A stretch of 13,275 bases of DNA from CBIFWW01 sp966186435 (GCA_966186435.1 CBIFWW010000092.1:1-13275); one strand, 5' to 3'. Counted from the first letter of the stretch, positions 1-7,826 are shown. Made by a program: numbers and translations. The notes: a model not told the origin generated them from the letters alone.

Positions 1-234
1 AATTAATATAACTAATCTTATCCGTAGCATTATGTCACATTTTTTTCTAAACGCGGTTTTACTAATAATAAGAGATGCTTATGTTTCAAGCTCGTTTTGT
101 AGCACAGCGAATCGGCAAATGATGTTGCAAAATATTTCAAAATTGCCCTCTGCAATTTCCAGGCTGCCATGATTATTAATAGCTGGAAGTCACGGCTTAA
201 GGCGTAGCCGGGTGGGAAACAATCATCCTTTTTA

Positions 235-261
235 TTGAATGCAAACTGAATGCAATATGAT
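235..261 (+). promoter_or_regulatory. Candidate promoter of ymdF
   Basis: A TATGAT hexamer (256-261) lies 22 bases before the ymdF start codon. TTGAAT (235-240) stands 15 bases upstream of it, which is short for a sigma-70 spacer, so the -35 is doubtful. The E. coli homologue is a stress/stationary-phase gene, so an RpoS-type promoter that depends mainly on the -10 is possible. I see no convincing gene in bases 1-234; a small hairpin (CGGCT 193-197 with AGCCG 206-210) is the only structure noted there. Confidence 0.3.
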
Positions 262-283
262 GTCCAACCGACGGAGGTAGCAG

Positions 284-457
284 ATGGCAAACCATCGAGG
301 CGGTTCAGGTAATTTTGCTGAGAACCGTGAAAGAGCATCAGAAGCAGGTCGTAAAGGTGGCCAGCTCAGCGGTGGGAATTTTAAAAATGATCCGCAACGT
401 GCTTCAGAAGCTGGCCAGAAGGGGGGAAAGAACAGCCATGGCGCCCGTAATAAATAG
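284..457 (+). CDS. ymdF: KGG-repeat stress-induced small protein, YmdF-like
   Basis: This 57-residue, very hydrophilic protein begins MANHRGGSGNFAENRERASE. It contains two copies of the block RASEAG(R/Q)KGG (about residues 17-26 and 40-49), separated by a Gly/Ser/Asn-rich linker containing SGGNFKNDPQ. This is the KGG (stress-induced bacterial acidophilic repeat, con-10-like) family, and it is nearly identical in layout and length to E. coli YmdF, with YciG a paralogue. Its biochemical role is not established; family members accumulate in stationary phase or under stress and are predicted to be largely disordered and cytoplasmic. The start is supported by GGAGG at 273-277, seven bases from the ATG. 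It is a single-gene unit with its own downstream terminator. In E. coli the rut operon follows it; here that operon is missing. Length is below 60 residues, so automated callers may miss it. Confidence 0.9.
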   Translation: MANHRGGSGNFAENRERASEAGRKGGQLSGGNFKNDPQRASEAGQKGGKNSHGARNK

Positions 458-483
458 TGCCTGAGTTAACCTGTTCTCTCCCA

Positions 484-512
484 GCCGCCGGGTCTACTCG
501 GCGGTTTTTTTT
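484..512 (+). terminator. Rho-independent terminator of ymdF
   Basis: CCGCCG (485-490) pairs with CGGCGG (499-504) around an 8-base loop and is followed directly by eight T (505-512). It lies 27 bases after the ymdF stop codon, a textbook intrinsic terminator for the plus strand. Confidence 0.9.
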
Positions 513-598
513 CGTCTGATTGACCCGAACGCTTTTCCCGGGAGTCGCAAACTGTGAGCCTACGCAATATTCAGGTTCACATAATGACTGCTGTATCA

Positions 599-848
599 CT
601 ACGTTTCGCCTTGGTCATTAAGCCTCAGGAGGCGATCTTCATTCTTATTACCATGTTCTGGGGGCACAGTTCTAAATCAGCCTTTATCACCGCCATGTAT
701 GTCCCGCTGGTGCCGCTGTTACAATGGATCTTCCTGAAGAAGTTGCCGGGCTGATCCTGCTGGCGGGGCCAGAAGGCACCAATATGACTCTGGATATCGG
801 GGAGATTATTACCCTGGTGGGGCGGTGGCACCGGCCGTGGAAACGTGG
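599..848 (+). pseudogene. Decayed fragment of a DMT/EamA-family transporter
   Basis: Three short blocks in different frames read as pieces of an EamA-type drug/metabolite transporter. Frame 1 (about 620-750) gives KPQEAIFILITMFWG, typical of the first membrane helix, joined straight to SSKSAFITAMYVPLVPLLQW, which normally lies about 70 residues later; the joint near 665 looks like an in-frame deletion. A stop follows at 752-754. In the next frame 751-822 reads LILLAGPEGTNMTLDIGE, then ITLVG. A further shift at about 822 gives AVAPAVETW up to 848, after which similarity ends. The intact family is about 300 residues; fewer than 90 remain, so the gene cannot work. The rutR ribosome-binding site lies only 15 bases beyond the debris, so the deletions probably fused the relic to rutR. 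The family assignment rests on remembered motifs, not on an alignment. Confidence 0.75.
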
Positions 849-874
849 ATCTGTCGCAAATTTAAGGAGCAATC

Positions 875-1513
875 ATGGTAACGGATGGGGTGAAAACCGG
901 TAAGCGTTCGTCGGCGGTTGCCGCTAAAAAGCAGGCTATTCTGGCCGCTGGGCTGGCGTTGTTCTCCCAGTATGGCATTCATGGCACCCGCTTGGAGCAA
1001 GTGGCCGAACGGGCCGGGGTTTCACGTACCAATCTGCTCTATTACTTTGCCTCTAAGGAGGCGCTGTATATTGCCGTATTGAAGCATATTTTGGATGTCT
1101 GGCTGGCCCCCCTGCGGGCGTTGCGTGATGACGTACAGCCGCTGGATGCCCTTGCCGATTACATTCAGTTGAAGCTTGCGGTTTCCCGGGATCACCCGCA
1201 GGCTTCAAGGCTGTTTTGCCAGGAAATGCTGCAAGGCGCACCGTTGCTGATGGGGGAGTTATCGGATGACGTTAAACCGTTGATGGCCGATAAGTCTGCC
1301 CTTATCAGCCGTTGGGTAGCATCGGGCAAACTGGCCCCGGTGGACCCACAGCATCTGATATTTATGATTTGGGCCACCACTCAGCACTATGCCGACTTTG
1401 CCGTTCAGGTAGAGGCCGTTACAGGTAAAACCCTGGCCGACGATGAATTTTTCCAACGCACCGTCGCCAGCGTACAGCAGTTAATTCTGGAGGGGATCCG
1501 CGTGCGGGCCTGA
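875..1513 (+). CDS. rutR: TetR-family transcriptional regulator RutR
   Basis: This protein has 212 residues, the same length as E. coli RutR and very similar throughout. The N-terminal TetR helix-turn-helix spans roughly residues 18-64 and includes HGTRLEQVAERAGVSRTNLL and YYFASKEALY. The C-terminal ligand-binding domain keeps blocks such as DHPQASRLFCQEML, DPQHLIFMIWA and TQHYADFA. In E. coli RutR binds uracil or thymine and controls rutABCDEFG, carAB and other genes of pyrimidine and purine metabolism. Start: AAGGAG at 864-869, five bases from the ATG. No rut gene is present next to it; upstream is only a transporter relic, so its targets must lie elsewhere. I found no TTGACCA-N2-TGGTCAA palindrome, the reported RutR site, around it. 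Its stop codon abuts the stop codon of the convergent gene with no bases between. Confidence 0.93.
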   Translation: MVTDGVKTGKRSSAVAAKKQAILAAGLALFSQYGIHGTRLEQVAERAGVSRTNLLYYFASKEALYIAVLKHILDVWLAPLRALRDDVQPLDALADYIQLKLAVSRDHPQASRLFCQEMLQGAPLLMGELSDDVKPLMADKSALISRWVASGKLAPVDPQHLIFMIWATTQHYADFAVQVEAVTGKTLADDEFFQRTVASVQQLILEGIRVRA

Positions 1514-1906
1514 TTACTGGGGCCGCAGCGGGCAGCTCAGGTCGCCCTCATCGCACTGCATCAGCGAGTTCAGCCAAGCGGTGCGCTCCCGGGTTTTATC
1601 CGCCAGGCACTGGCTTTGGATCATCGGTTGCACGCTACCGCCTTCAGTGGCAGAGGCCACCAACGCACAGTCCGAATCCCGGACGCTAATCCAGGCATTC
1701 TGCGCCTTTTTCAACATGGAGACCTGCGGCGGCTGGGCATTTTTCAGTGCCTGTTGATAACTCAGGTTCAGCTCTTTATCAGCTTTTTGGTAATCCGTGG
1801 CGGCACATTGGTTCATGTCCATCTGGGTGGTGGCGTTATCACACTCCTCCGCCATTACCGCACCAGAGAACAGCAACCCCAGGGCCATCAGCATAATCGG
1901 TTTCAT
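1514..1906 (-). CDS. Secreted LprI/DUF1311-type protein (lysozyme-inhibitor-like)
   Basis: This 130-residue protein begins with a Sec signal peptide (MKPIMLMALGLLFSGAVMA, cleavage expected after Ala19), so it should be periplasmic. The mature part shows the LprI-domain pattern: C22 followed by TTQMDMNQCAATDYQKADKE, then LKKAQNAWISVRDSDC and a GGS...C..KTRER.AWL block. Six cysteines (22, 34, 80, 100, 118, 125) suggest three disulfides. The domain takes its name from mycobacterial LprI, a lysozyme inhibitor; E. coli YecT is another member, but the role of most enterobacterial ones is unknown, so I give no gene symbol. A ribosome-binding AAGGAA precedes the ATG. It lies just downstream of putA on the same strand, separated by the putA terminator, so its expression may come from readthrough or from a promoter inside the putA end. 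Neighbouring E. coli genes do not include it as far as I recall. Confidence 0.85.
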   Translation of the reverse strand: MKPIMLMALGLLFSGAVMAEECDNATTQMDMNQCAATDYQKADKELNLSYQQALKNAQPPQVSMLKKAQNAWISVRDSDCALVASATEGGSVQPMIQSQCLADKTRERTAWLNSLMQCDEGDLSCPLRPQ

Positions 1907-1920
1907 GTTAAATTCCTTTG

Positions 1921-1947
1921 AAAAAAAGGCCCGTTACAGGGCCTTTT
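1921..1947 (-). terminator. Rho-independent terminator of putA
   Basis: AAAAGGCCC (1924-1932) and GGGCCTTTT (1939-1947) form a perfect 9-bp stem with a 6-base loop. Read on the minus strand it ends in a T-run (the A7 at 1921-1927), 15 bases after the putA stop codon. The T4 on the other side could give weak activity in the plus direction as well. Confidence 0.85.
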
Positions 1948-1962
1948 CAGGTTAGCTAAGCC

Positions 1963-4900
1963 TTAGCCAATTGTCATCAGGCTGGCGTTACCTCCCGCTG
2001 CCGCGGTGTTAATGCTGAGAGCGCGCTCGTGATACAAACGCTCCAGTAACAGGTTGGTTTCCCCACGGGCAAAGCCTTGAACCGAGACAATCGGCCCCGG
2101 GCGATGGGCCACCTGATCGCATAGGGTGCGCAGTTGGTCAGAATCCCCGTGATAAATCACCCCTTCATAATCCTGCTGATGCAAATTGGCTTCCGCCACA
2201 AAGGTGATGCGTTCTGCCACGCTGGTGGGCAGGCGTTTAGCCAGAGCGCGGCCTTCAGCATTATCCGGCCACAGGGCACTGCTACCGACACTGGTGATTG
2301 CTGCCAGTTGGATCAGGCGATCGTCATCATTGTCTGCGATACACAGGATCAGGCTGCGAGGAACCAGCAGGTAGCTGTTGCGCTCGCCCGTTGGCCCCGG
2401 CAGCAGGCGTTGTTTACCGCTTTCCGCCTGGCGGCCATAGGCTTCACATACTGCCTGTAGCTCAGGTGCCTGTGCGGCCCAGTCCGTCAGCGCTGTATGG
2501 GCGCTTTGCAACTGCGGTTGCAGACTGGCATCCACCGGCGCCAGCTTGTCCTGGCGGGCGAAGGTCTTCTGGAGGGCATCCGCCGGGCGGTTGGCTAACA
2601 GGCGGTAAAGATACAGCGGCCCACCGGCTTTTGGCCCGGTGCCGGATAGCCCTTCACCACCAAAGGGCTGAACCCCCACCACCGCCCCAACGATATTCCG
2701 GTTGACGTATATGTTACCTACGTGGGCGCTGCCGGTGACCTGGGTGATGGTTTCATCAATCCGGGTATGCACCCCGAGTGTTAGCCCGTAGCCCGCGGCA
2801 TTGATCTGCTCCACCAGCTTACCGAGGTTGGCACGGTTATAACGCACCACGTGCAGCACCGGGCCAAACACCTCTTTCTTCATATCGTCGAAGCTGTTCA
2901 GCTCGATTAGGGTTGGCGGGATAAAGGTGCCGCTTCGCCATTCACGCTGGTCTTCCGGGATCGGCTGGGCCGCCTGGAATACTTTATGGCCCTTAGCCTG
3001 CATCGCCTGAATATGGGCCTCAATATTGGCTTTGGCTTCGGCGTCAATTACCGGGCCAATGTCGGTAGTAAGGCGGCCCGGGTTGCCCATACGGCATTCG
3101 GCCATGGCCCCGCGCAGCATGGTCAGAGTGTGTTCTGCCACATCATCCTGTAAGCAAAGCACCCGCAAGGCAGAGCAGCGCTGCCCGGCGCTGTCGAAGG
3201 CTGAGGAAACCACATCCACCACCACTTGTTCGGTCAGGGCGGAGGAGTCAACAATCATGGCATTCAGGCCACCGGTCTCAGCAATAAATGGCGTTGGGCG
3301 GCCCTGAGGGTCAAGGCGCGTGGCGATAGTGCGTTGCAGCAGAGTGGCGACTTCGGTGGAGCCGGTGAACATCACCGCCCGCACCCGGTTATCCGCACAT
3401 AGCTGGGCGCCCACGGTTTCACCCCGGCCCGGCAACAGTTGCAGCACGCCCGCAGGGACACCGGCTTCCAGCAGAAGATTGACACCGAGGGCGGCAATCA
3501 GCGGAGTTTGTTCCGCCGGCTTCGCCAGCACCGTGTTACCGGCGGCCAGGGCGGCAGCAATCTGGCCGGTGAAAATCGCCAAAGGGAAGTTCCACGGGCT
3601 GATACAGACCACCGGGCCGAGAGGGCGGTGGGTATCATTGTCGAAGTCCTGGGCTACCTGGCCAGCGTAATAACGTAGGAAGTCTACCGCTTCACGTACT
3701 TCGGCGATGGCGTTACTGAAGGTCTTCCCGGCTTCACGCACCAGGATGCCAATCAGCTGCTGCATTTGGCCTTCCATCATTTGGGCGGCACGCTCAAGGA
3801 TCGCCCCGCGCTGGCTTGGTGGCGTGGCAAACCAGATTGGGGCCTGGTTTACGGCGGTGACTAATGCCTGCTCCACTTCGGCCTCAGTGGCTTCGCGCAC
3901 ATAACCCACGGTATCCAGCGGCTCAGCTGGGTTGATAACCGGAACCCGTTCGCCATCGGGGGTGTCGCTCTCTAGCAGTGGTTTGGCATGCCATTTCTGG
4001 GCGGCGCTGGTTAGCAGGGCCGAGGAGAGGGAAGCCAACCTATGTTCGTTGGCCAGATCCAGCCCGGCAGAGTTAGCCCGGCCATCGCTGTACAAGTCGC
4101 GGGGCAGCGGGATTTTAGGATGAGGCAGGCCGGTTGCCGCCTCTTTGGCCGCCAGCTGTTCTACTGCGACTACCGGGTCAGCCACCAGTTCGTTCAATGG
4201 CAGGGAAGTATCGGCAATACGGTTAACAAAGGAGGTGTTGGCCCCGTTTTCCAGCAGGCGGCGTACCAGATAAGCCAGCAGGGTTTCATGGGTACCAACC
4301 GGGGCATAAATGCGGCAAGGGCGGTTGAGTTTGCCTTCAGCCACTTTGCCGACCACCTGATCATAGAGTGGCTCGCCCATGCCGTGCAGGCACTGGAATT
4401 CATACTGGCCCGGATAGTAGTTCTGCCCCGCCAGGCTATAAATGGCGGCCAGGGTGTGGGCATTATGGGTGGCGAACTGGGGATAAATCAGATTCGGCAC
4501 TGAAAGCAGCTTGCGGGCGCAGGCTAGATAAGAGACATCGGTATAAACCTTACGGGTATACACCGGGTAGCCTTCCAGGCCATCCAGCTGGGCGCGTTTA
4601 ATTTCGCTATCCCAATAGGCACCTTTTACTAGGCGGATCATCAGGCGGCGCTGGCTGCGGTTCGCCAGATCAATCAGGTAATCGATCACGAACGGGCAGC
4701 GTTTCTGGTAGGCCTGGATCACAAAGCCAATACCGTTCCAGCCGGCCAATTCCGGCTCAAAGCACAGGCGCTCCAGCAGATCGAGGGAGATCTCCAGGCG
4801 ATCGGCTTCTTCGGCATCAATGTTGATTCCCACATCATATTGGCGGGCCAGCAAGGTGAGGGCGCGCAGGCGTGGATACAGTTCTTCCATCACCCGGCCA

Positions 4901-5925
4901 TATTGGGCGCGGCTATAGCGCGGATGCAGGGCAGAGAGCTTGATGGAGATTCCCGGGCCTTCATAAATGCCGCGGCCATTAGAGGCTTTGCCGATGGCGT
5001 GAATGGCTTGCTGGTAGGAAACCATATAGGCCTGAGCGTCGGCGGCAGTCAGGGCCGCTTCACCCAGCATGTCGTAAGAGTAGCGGAAGCCTTTTTCTTC
5101 CAGTTTACGGGCGTTGGCTAAGGCTTCAGAAATGGTTTCACCGGTGACGAACTGCTCGCCCATCAGGCGCATCGCCATATCCACGCCTTTGCGCACCAGC
5201 GGCTCGCCGCTTTTGCTGATAATGCGGTTCAAAGCACGCGAGAGATTGGCCTCATTGTGGGTCGCCACCAGTTTGCCGGTAAACAGTAGCCCCCAAGTGG
5301 CGGCATTGACAAATAGGGACGGGCTGCGGCCAATGTGGGAATGCCAGTTACCGTTACTGATTTTGTCGCGGATAAGCGCATCGCGGGTGGCTTTGTCCGG
5401 GATACGTAGCAGGGCTTCGGCTAGGCACATCAGTGCTACCCCTTCCTGGGAAGAGAGTGAGAACTCCTGCAACAAGCTCTGTACCATCCCGGCGCGGCCG
5501 CTCGCGGTTTTTTGGTTGCGCAACTTATCAGCCAGCGACCAGGCCAGGCGGTGGGCCTGCTCAGCCAGGGCCGGGGAGAGGCGGGCCTGTTCAAGGATCA
5601 TCGGCACCGCATCGGTTTCAGGACGCCGCCAGGCAGCGGTAATCGCTGCACGGGTGACCGACTGAGGCTGGATCTGCTCGGCAAAATCGAGGAAAGGCTG
5701 GTGGCTCTCTTCCTGCATGGGAGCGGATTCTTCACTCTCATTGGCCGCCCCGGCCAGCAATGCCGGTAACTCTGGCAAGGTGTCGCTGGTTTCCAGACGC
5801 TCCAGATAATTGAAAATCGCCTGTTTAATCAGCCAATGTGGGGTGCGGTCAATACGGGCCGCTGCGCTTTTAATCCTGTCGCGGGTGGCTTCATCCAGCT
5901 TCACCCCCATGGTGGTTGTACCCAT
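1963..5925 (-). CDS. putA: Trifunctional PutA: repressor / proline dehydrogenase / P5C dehydrogenase
   Basis: PutA oxidises proline to glutamate in two steps: FAD-dependent proline dehydrogenase at the membrane, then NAD-dependent P5C dehydrogenase. Without proline it represses the put genes. This copy has 1320 residues, exactly the E. coli length. Residues 1-47 are the ribbon-helix-helix DNA-binding domain (MGTTTMGVKLDEATRDRIKS). The proline dehydrogenase barrel spans about 260-610 and keeps the substrate-binding Arg555-Arg556 pair in YLVRRLLENGANTSF. The aldehyde dehydrogenase domain spans about 650-1130, with the glutamate motif AETGGLNAM and nucleophile Cys917 in SAGQRCSALR. A C-terminal domain ends in NTAAAGGNASLMTIG. 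The frame is open 20 codons further upstream (to 5985), but I start at 5925 because that matches the conserved N-terminus and has GGAG (complement of 5934-5937) upstream; the longer frame would run across the operator sites. It is divergent from putP. Confidence 0.97.
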   Translation of the reverse strand: MGTTTMGVKLDEATRDRIKSAAARIDRTPHWLIKQAIFNYLERLETSDTLPELPALLAGAANESEESAPMQEESHQPFLDFAEQIQPQSVTRAAITAAWRRPETDAVPMILEQARLSPALAEQAHRLAWSLADKLRNQKTASGRAGMVQSLLQEFSLSSQEGVALMCLAEALLRIPDKATRDALIRDKISNGNWHSHIGRSPSLFVNAATWGLLFTGKLVATHNEANLSRALNRIISKSGEPLVRKGVDMAMRLMGEQFVTGETISEALANARKLEEKGFRYSYDMLGEAALTAADAQAYMVSYQQAIHAIGKASNGRGIYEGPGISIKLSALHPRYSRAQYGRVMEELYPRLRALTLLARQYDVGINIDAEEADRLEISLDLLERLCFEPELAGWNGIGFVIQAYQKRCPFVIDYLIDLANRSQRRLMIRLVKGAYWDSEIKRAQLDGLEGYPVYTRKVYTDVSYLACARKLLSVPNLIYPQFATHNAHTLAAIYSLAGQNYYPGQYEFQCLHGMGEPLYDQVVGKVAEGKLNRPCRIYAPVGTHETLLAYLVRRLLENGANTSFVNRIADTSLPLNELVADPVVAVEQLAAKEAATGLPHPKIPLPRDLYSDGRANSAGLDLANEHRLASLSSALLTSAAQKWHAKPLLESDTPDGERVPVINPAEPLDTVGYVREATEAEVEQALVTAVNQAPIWFATPPSQRGAILERAAQMMEGQMQQLIGILVREAGKTFSNAIAEVREAVDFLRYYAGQVAQDFDNDTHRPLGPVVCISPWNFPLAIFTGQIAAALAAGNTVLAKPAEQTPLIAALGVNLLLEAGVPAGVLQLLPGRGETVGAQLCADNRVRAVMFTGSTEVATLLQRTIATRLDPQGRPTPFIAETGGLNAMIVDSSALTEQVVVDVVSSAFDSAGQRCSALRVLCLQDDVAEHTLTMLRGAMAECRMGNPGRLTTDIGPVIDAEAKANIEAHIQAMQAKGHKVFQAAQPIPEDQREWRSGTFIPPTLIELNSFDDMKKEVFGPVLHVVRYNRANLGKLVEQINAAGYGLTLGVHTRIDETITQVTGSAHVGNIYVNRNIVGAVVGVQPFGGEGLSGTGPKAGGPLYLYRLLANRPADALQKTFARQDKLAPVDASLQPQLQSAHTALTDWAAQAPELQAVCEAYGRQAESGKQRLLPGPTGERNSYLLVPRSLILCIADNDDDRLIQLAAITSVGSSALWPDNAEGRALAKRLPTSVAERITFVAEANLHQQDYEGVIYHGDSDQLRTLCDQVAHRPGPIVSVQGFARGETNLLLERLYHERALSINTAAAGGNASLMTIG

Positions 5926-5968
5926 GCCTGTTACTCCAATATGGTGTTTGTTAAGCACTATTGAGCAT

Positions 5969-5986
5969 GTTGCAACTTTGTGCAAC
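5969..5986. promoter_or_regulatory. PutA operator cluster, putA-proximal
   Basis: Three copies of the PutA recognition hexamer GTTGCA occur here: 5969-5974 on the plus strand, 5971-5976 on the minus strand (together the palindrome GTTGCAAC), and 5981-5986 on the minus strand. GTTGCA is the published core bound by the PutA ribbon-helix-helix domain in E. coli. The position, 44-61 bases upstream of the putA start, fits repression of putA. Confidence 0.8.
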
Positions 5987-5992
5987 CTTGTT

Positions 5993-6014
5993 AAATGTGA
6001 CCGCCATTACAGAG
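5993..6014. promoter_or_regulatory. Candidate CRP-cAMP binding site
   Basis: AAATGTGA, then CCGCCA, then TTACAGAG gives the TGTGA-N6-TCACA arrangement with a single change in the right half (TTACA). Proline catabolism is under catabolite control in enteric bacteria, so a site here makes sense. The assignment rests on consensus match and position only. Confidence 0.5.
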
Positions 6015-6115
6015 TCGTGATTTACGCTGAATTTAACCTAATTTAAACAAATTATTCTGGTGGTTTTCACACTAAGAGTAGGTGAATACCGGGGCTGCTT
6101 AACATTTATTTAAGG

Positions 6116-6146
6116 TGCAACCCGGCAAAGTGTGATGCAGTGCAAC
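6116..6146. promoter_or_regulatory. PutA operator pair, putP-proximal
   Basis: Two further PutA hexamers, both TGCAAC on the plus strand (GTTGCA on the minus): 6116-6121 and 6141-6146, spaced 25 bp start to start. With the three near putA this makes five in the control region, which agrees with the five operators I recall for the E. coli put region. They lie about 160-190 bp before the putP start, beside the candidate putP promoter. Confidence 0.75.
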
Positions 6147-6306
6147 CCATAGAATTTAACTATTCCTACTGGCAAAAATAATCTGTAAGGATTGTGTTAA
6201 ACCGATTGTGAACGAAATTGGCTTGCGGCAGGATGTGTGCCGCGCAAATACATTAAGAAACGCGGTATACAGGCACAGACCTGAAGAACAACCTGGGGAG
6301 TATTAC

Positions 6307-7818
6307 ATGATAGCCAGTACACCAATGATGGTGACATTTTGTATTTATATTCTGGGGATGCTGCTGATTGGCTTTATTGCCTGGCGCTCCACCAAAAACT
6401 TTGACGACTACATCCTGGGTGGGCGCCGTATGGGGCCTGTGGTTACAGCGCTGTCTGCTGGGGCATCGGACATGAGCGGCTGGTTGCTGATGGGGCTGCC
6501 AGGGGCGATTTTCCTGTCTGGTATTTCCGAAAGTTGGATTGCCATCGGGCTAATTTGCGGGGCGTGGGTAAACTGGAGACTGGTGGCGGGGCGCCTGCGG
6601 GTTCATACTGAAATCAACAACAATGCTCTGACCTTACCGGATTACTTCACTACCCGTTTTGAAGATAAAAGCCGGGTGCTGCGGATTATCTCAGCGCTGG
6701 TTATCCTGCTGTTCTTCACTATTTACTGTTCTTCCGGCATCGTGGCTGGGGCACGTCTTTTTGAAAGCACCTTTGATATGACTTACGAGCAGGCGCTGTG
6801 GGCCGGTGCTGCGGCGACCATCATCTATACCTTCATTGGCGGCTTCCTGGCGATTAGCTGGACTGACACCGTGCAGGCCGGGCTGATGATCTTTGCGCTG
6901 ATTCTGACCCCGGTCATTGTGATGATTGCCGTGGGCGGCCTGGGTGATTCACTGGAAGTGATCAAACAGAAAAGCATTGAAAACGTGGATATGTTCAAAG
7001 GGTTGAATTTTGTCGCCATTATTTCGCTGATGGGTTGGGGCCTGGGCTATTGCGGCCAGCCCCACATCCTGGCGCGCTTTATGGCGGCGGATTCCCACCA
7101 CACCATCGTCAGCGCCCGTCGTATCAGTATGATATGGATGATTCTGTGCCTGGCCGGTGCCGTAGCAGTAGGCTTCTTTGGCGTCGCCTACTTCAATACC
7201 CATCCGGACGTGGCCGGGGCGGTTAACCAAAACGGTGAGCGGGTGTTTATCGAACTGACGCAAATTCTGTTTAACCCGTGGATTGCCGGGATCTTGCTTT
7301 CCGCCATCTTGGCGGCTGTTATGTCCACCCTCAGCTGCCAGCTGCTGGTGTGCTCCAGTGCAATCACTGAAGACCTGTATAAAGCCTTCCTGCGTAAAGA
7401 TGCCAGCCAGCGGGAGCTGGTATGGGTAGGGCGCATAATGGTGCTGGCGGTGGCGCTGGTGGCTATAGCCCTGGCCGCTAACCCGGAAAACCGCGTTCTT
7501 GGCTTAGTTAGCTACGCCTGGGCGGGCTTTGGTGCCGCCTTTGGCCCGGTGATTGTTTTCTCGGTGATGTGGTCACGTATGACTCGCAACGGGGCGTTGG
7601 CTGGGATGATTATCGGTGCTGCCACGGTCCTCATCTGGAAACATTACGCCTGGCTTGGCCTGTATGAAATTATCCCTGGCTTCATCTTCGCAAGCATTGG
7701 GATTGTGGTAGTGAGCCTGATGGGGCGCGCCCCGAGTGAGGCAGTCACCCGCCGTTTTGATCAAGCTGAATCTGATTACCGCCAACCGGCACCTTCCCGG
7801 TTAACGGCCAGCGAATAA
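6307..7818 (+). CDS. putP: Na+/proline symporter PutP
   Basis: PutP imports proline across the inner membrane using the sodium gradient and feeds PutA. The protein has 503 residues (E. coli 502) and belongs to the sodium:solute symporter family, which has 13 membrane helices. It keeps the helix II motif SAGASDMSGWLLMGLPG, with Asp55 and Ser57 at the positions reported for sodium and proline handling in E. coli. Other family blocks are NNALTLPDYFTTRFEDKSR, SLMGWGLGYCGQPHILARFM and AVMSTLSCQLLVCSSA. The start at 6307 (MIASTPMMVTFC) aligns with the E. coli N-terminus and has GGGGAG at 6295-6300. The reading frame is open upstream to 6208, but those 33 codons do not resemble PutP. It is followed by its own terminator, so it is a single-gene unit divergent from putA and under the shared PutA operators. 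Confidence 0.97.
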   Translation: MIASTPMMVTFCIYILGMLLIGFIAWRSTKNFDDYILGGRRMGPVVTALSAGASDMSGWLLMGLPGAIFLSGISESWIAIGLICGAWVNWRLVAGRLRVHTEINNNALTLPDYFTTRFEDKSRVLRIISALVILLFFTIYCSSGIVAGARLFESTFDMTYEQALWAGAAATIIYTFIGGFLAISWTDTVQAGLMIFALILTPVIVMIAVGGLGDSLEVIKQKSIENVDMFKGLNFVAIISLMGWGLGYCGQPHILARFMAADSHHTIVSARRISMIWMILCLAGAVAVGFFGVAYFNTHPDVAGAVNQNGERVFIELTQILFNPWIAGILLSAILAAVMSTLSCQLLVCSSAITEDLYKAFLRKDASQRELVWVGRIMVLAVALVAIALAANPENRVLGLVSYAWAGFGAAFGPVIVFSVMWSRMTRNGALAGMIIGAATVLIWKHYAWLGLYEIIPGFIFASIGIVVVSLMGRAPSEAVTRRFDQAESDYRQPAPSRLTASE

Positions 7819-7826
7819 ACCTTCAG

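Larger units (their letters stand above)
5926..6306. promoter_or_regulatory. putA-putP divergent control region
   Basis: This 381-bp non-coding interval drives two divergent genes. It holds PutA operator hexamers near both ends of its left two-thirds, a candidate CRP site, and an interrupted palindrome (GGTTTTCAC 6062-6070 with GTGAATACC 6082-6090, one mismatch). A possible putP promoter is TTTAAC (6155-6160), 16 bases, AATAAT (6177-6182). I found no confident putA promoter. An open frame in front of PutP starts at 6208 but lacks conservation and a ribosome-binding site, so I treat 6208-6306 as putP leader. Confidence 0.8.

Noticed and set aside
30..338. 102-codon open frame on the minus strand
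   Set aside because: It runs antisense across the ymdF start, has no ribosome-binding site that I can see, and its product resembles nothing; ymdF on the other strand is certain.
1616..1921. 101-codon plus-strand frame opposite the LprI-type gene
   Set aside because: The minus-strand product has a signal peptide and a recognisable domain; the plus-strand frame is its shadow.
5926..5985. N-terminal extension of PutA by 20 codons
   Set aside because: It reads through the PutA operators, and the conserved protein starts at MGTTTMG with a suitable ribosome-binding site, matching the E. coli length of 1320.
6208..6306. N-terminal extension of PutP by 33 codons
   Set aside because: It has no resemblance to PutP or a membrane protein; the conserved start at 6307 has GGGGAG just upstream.
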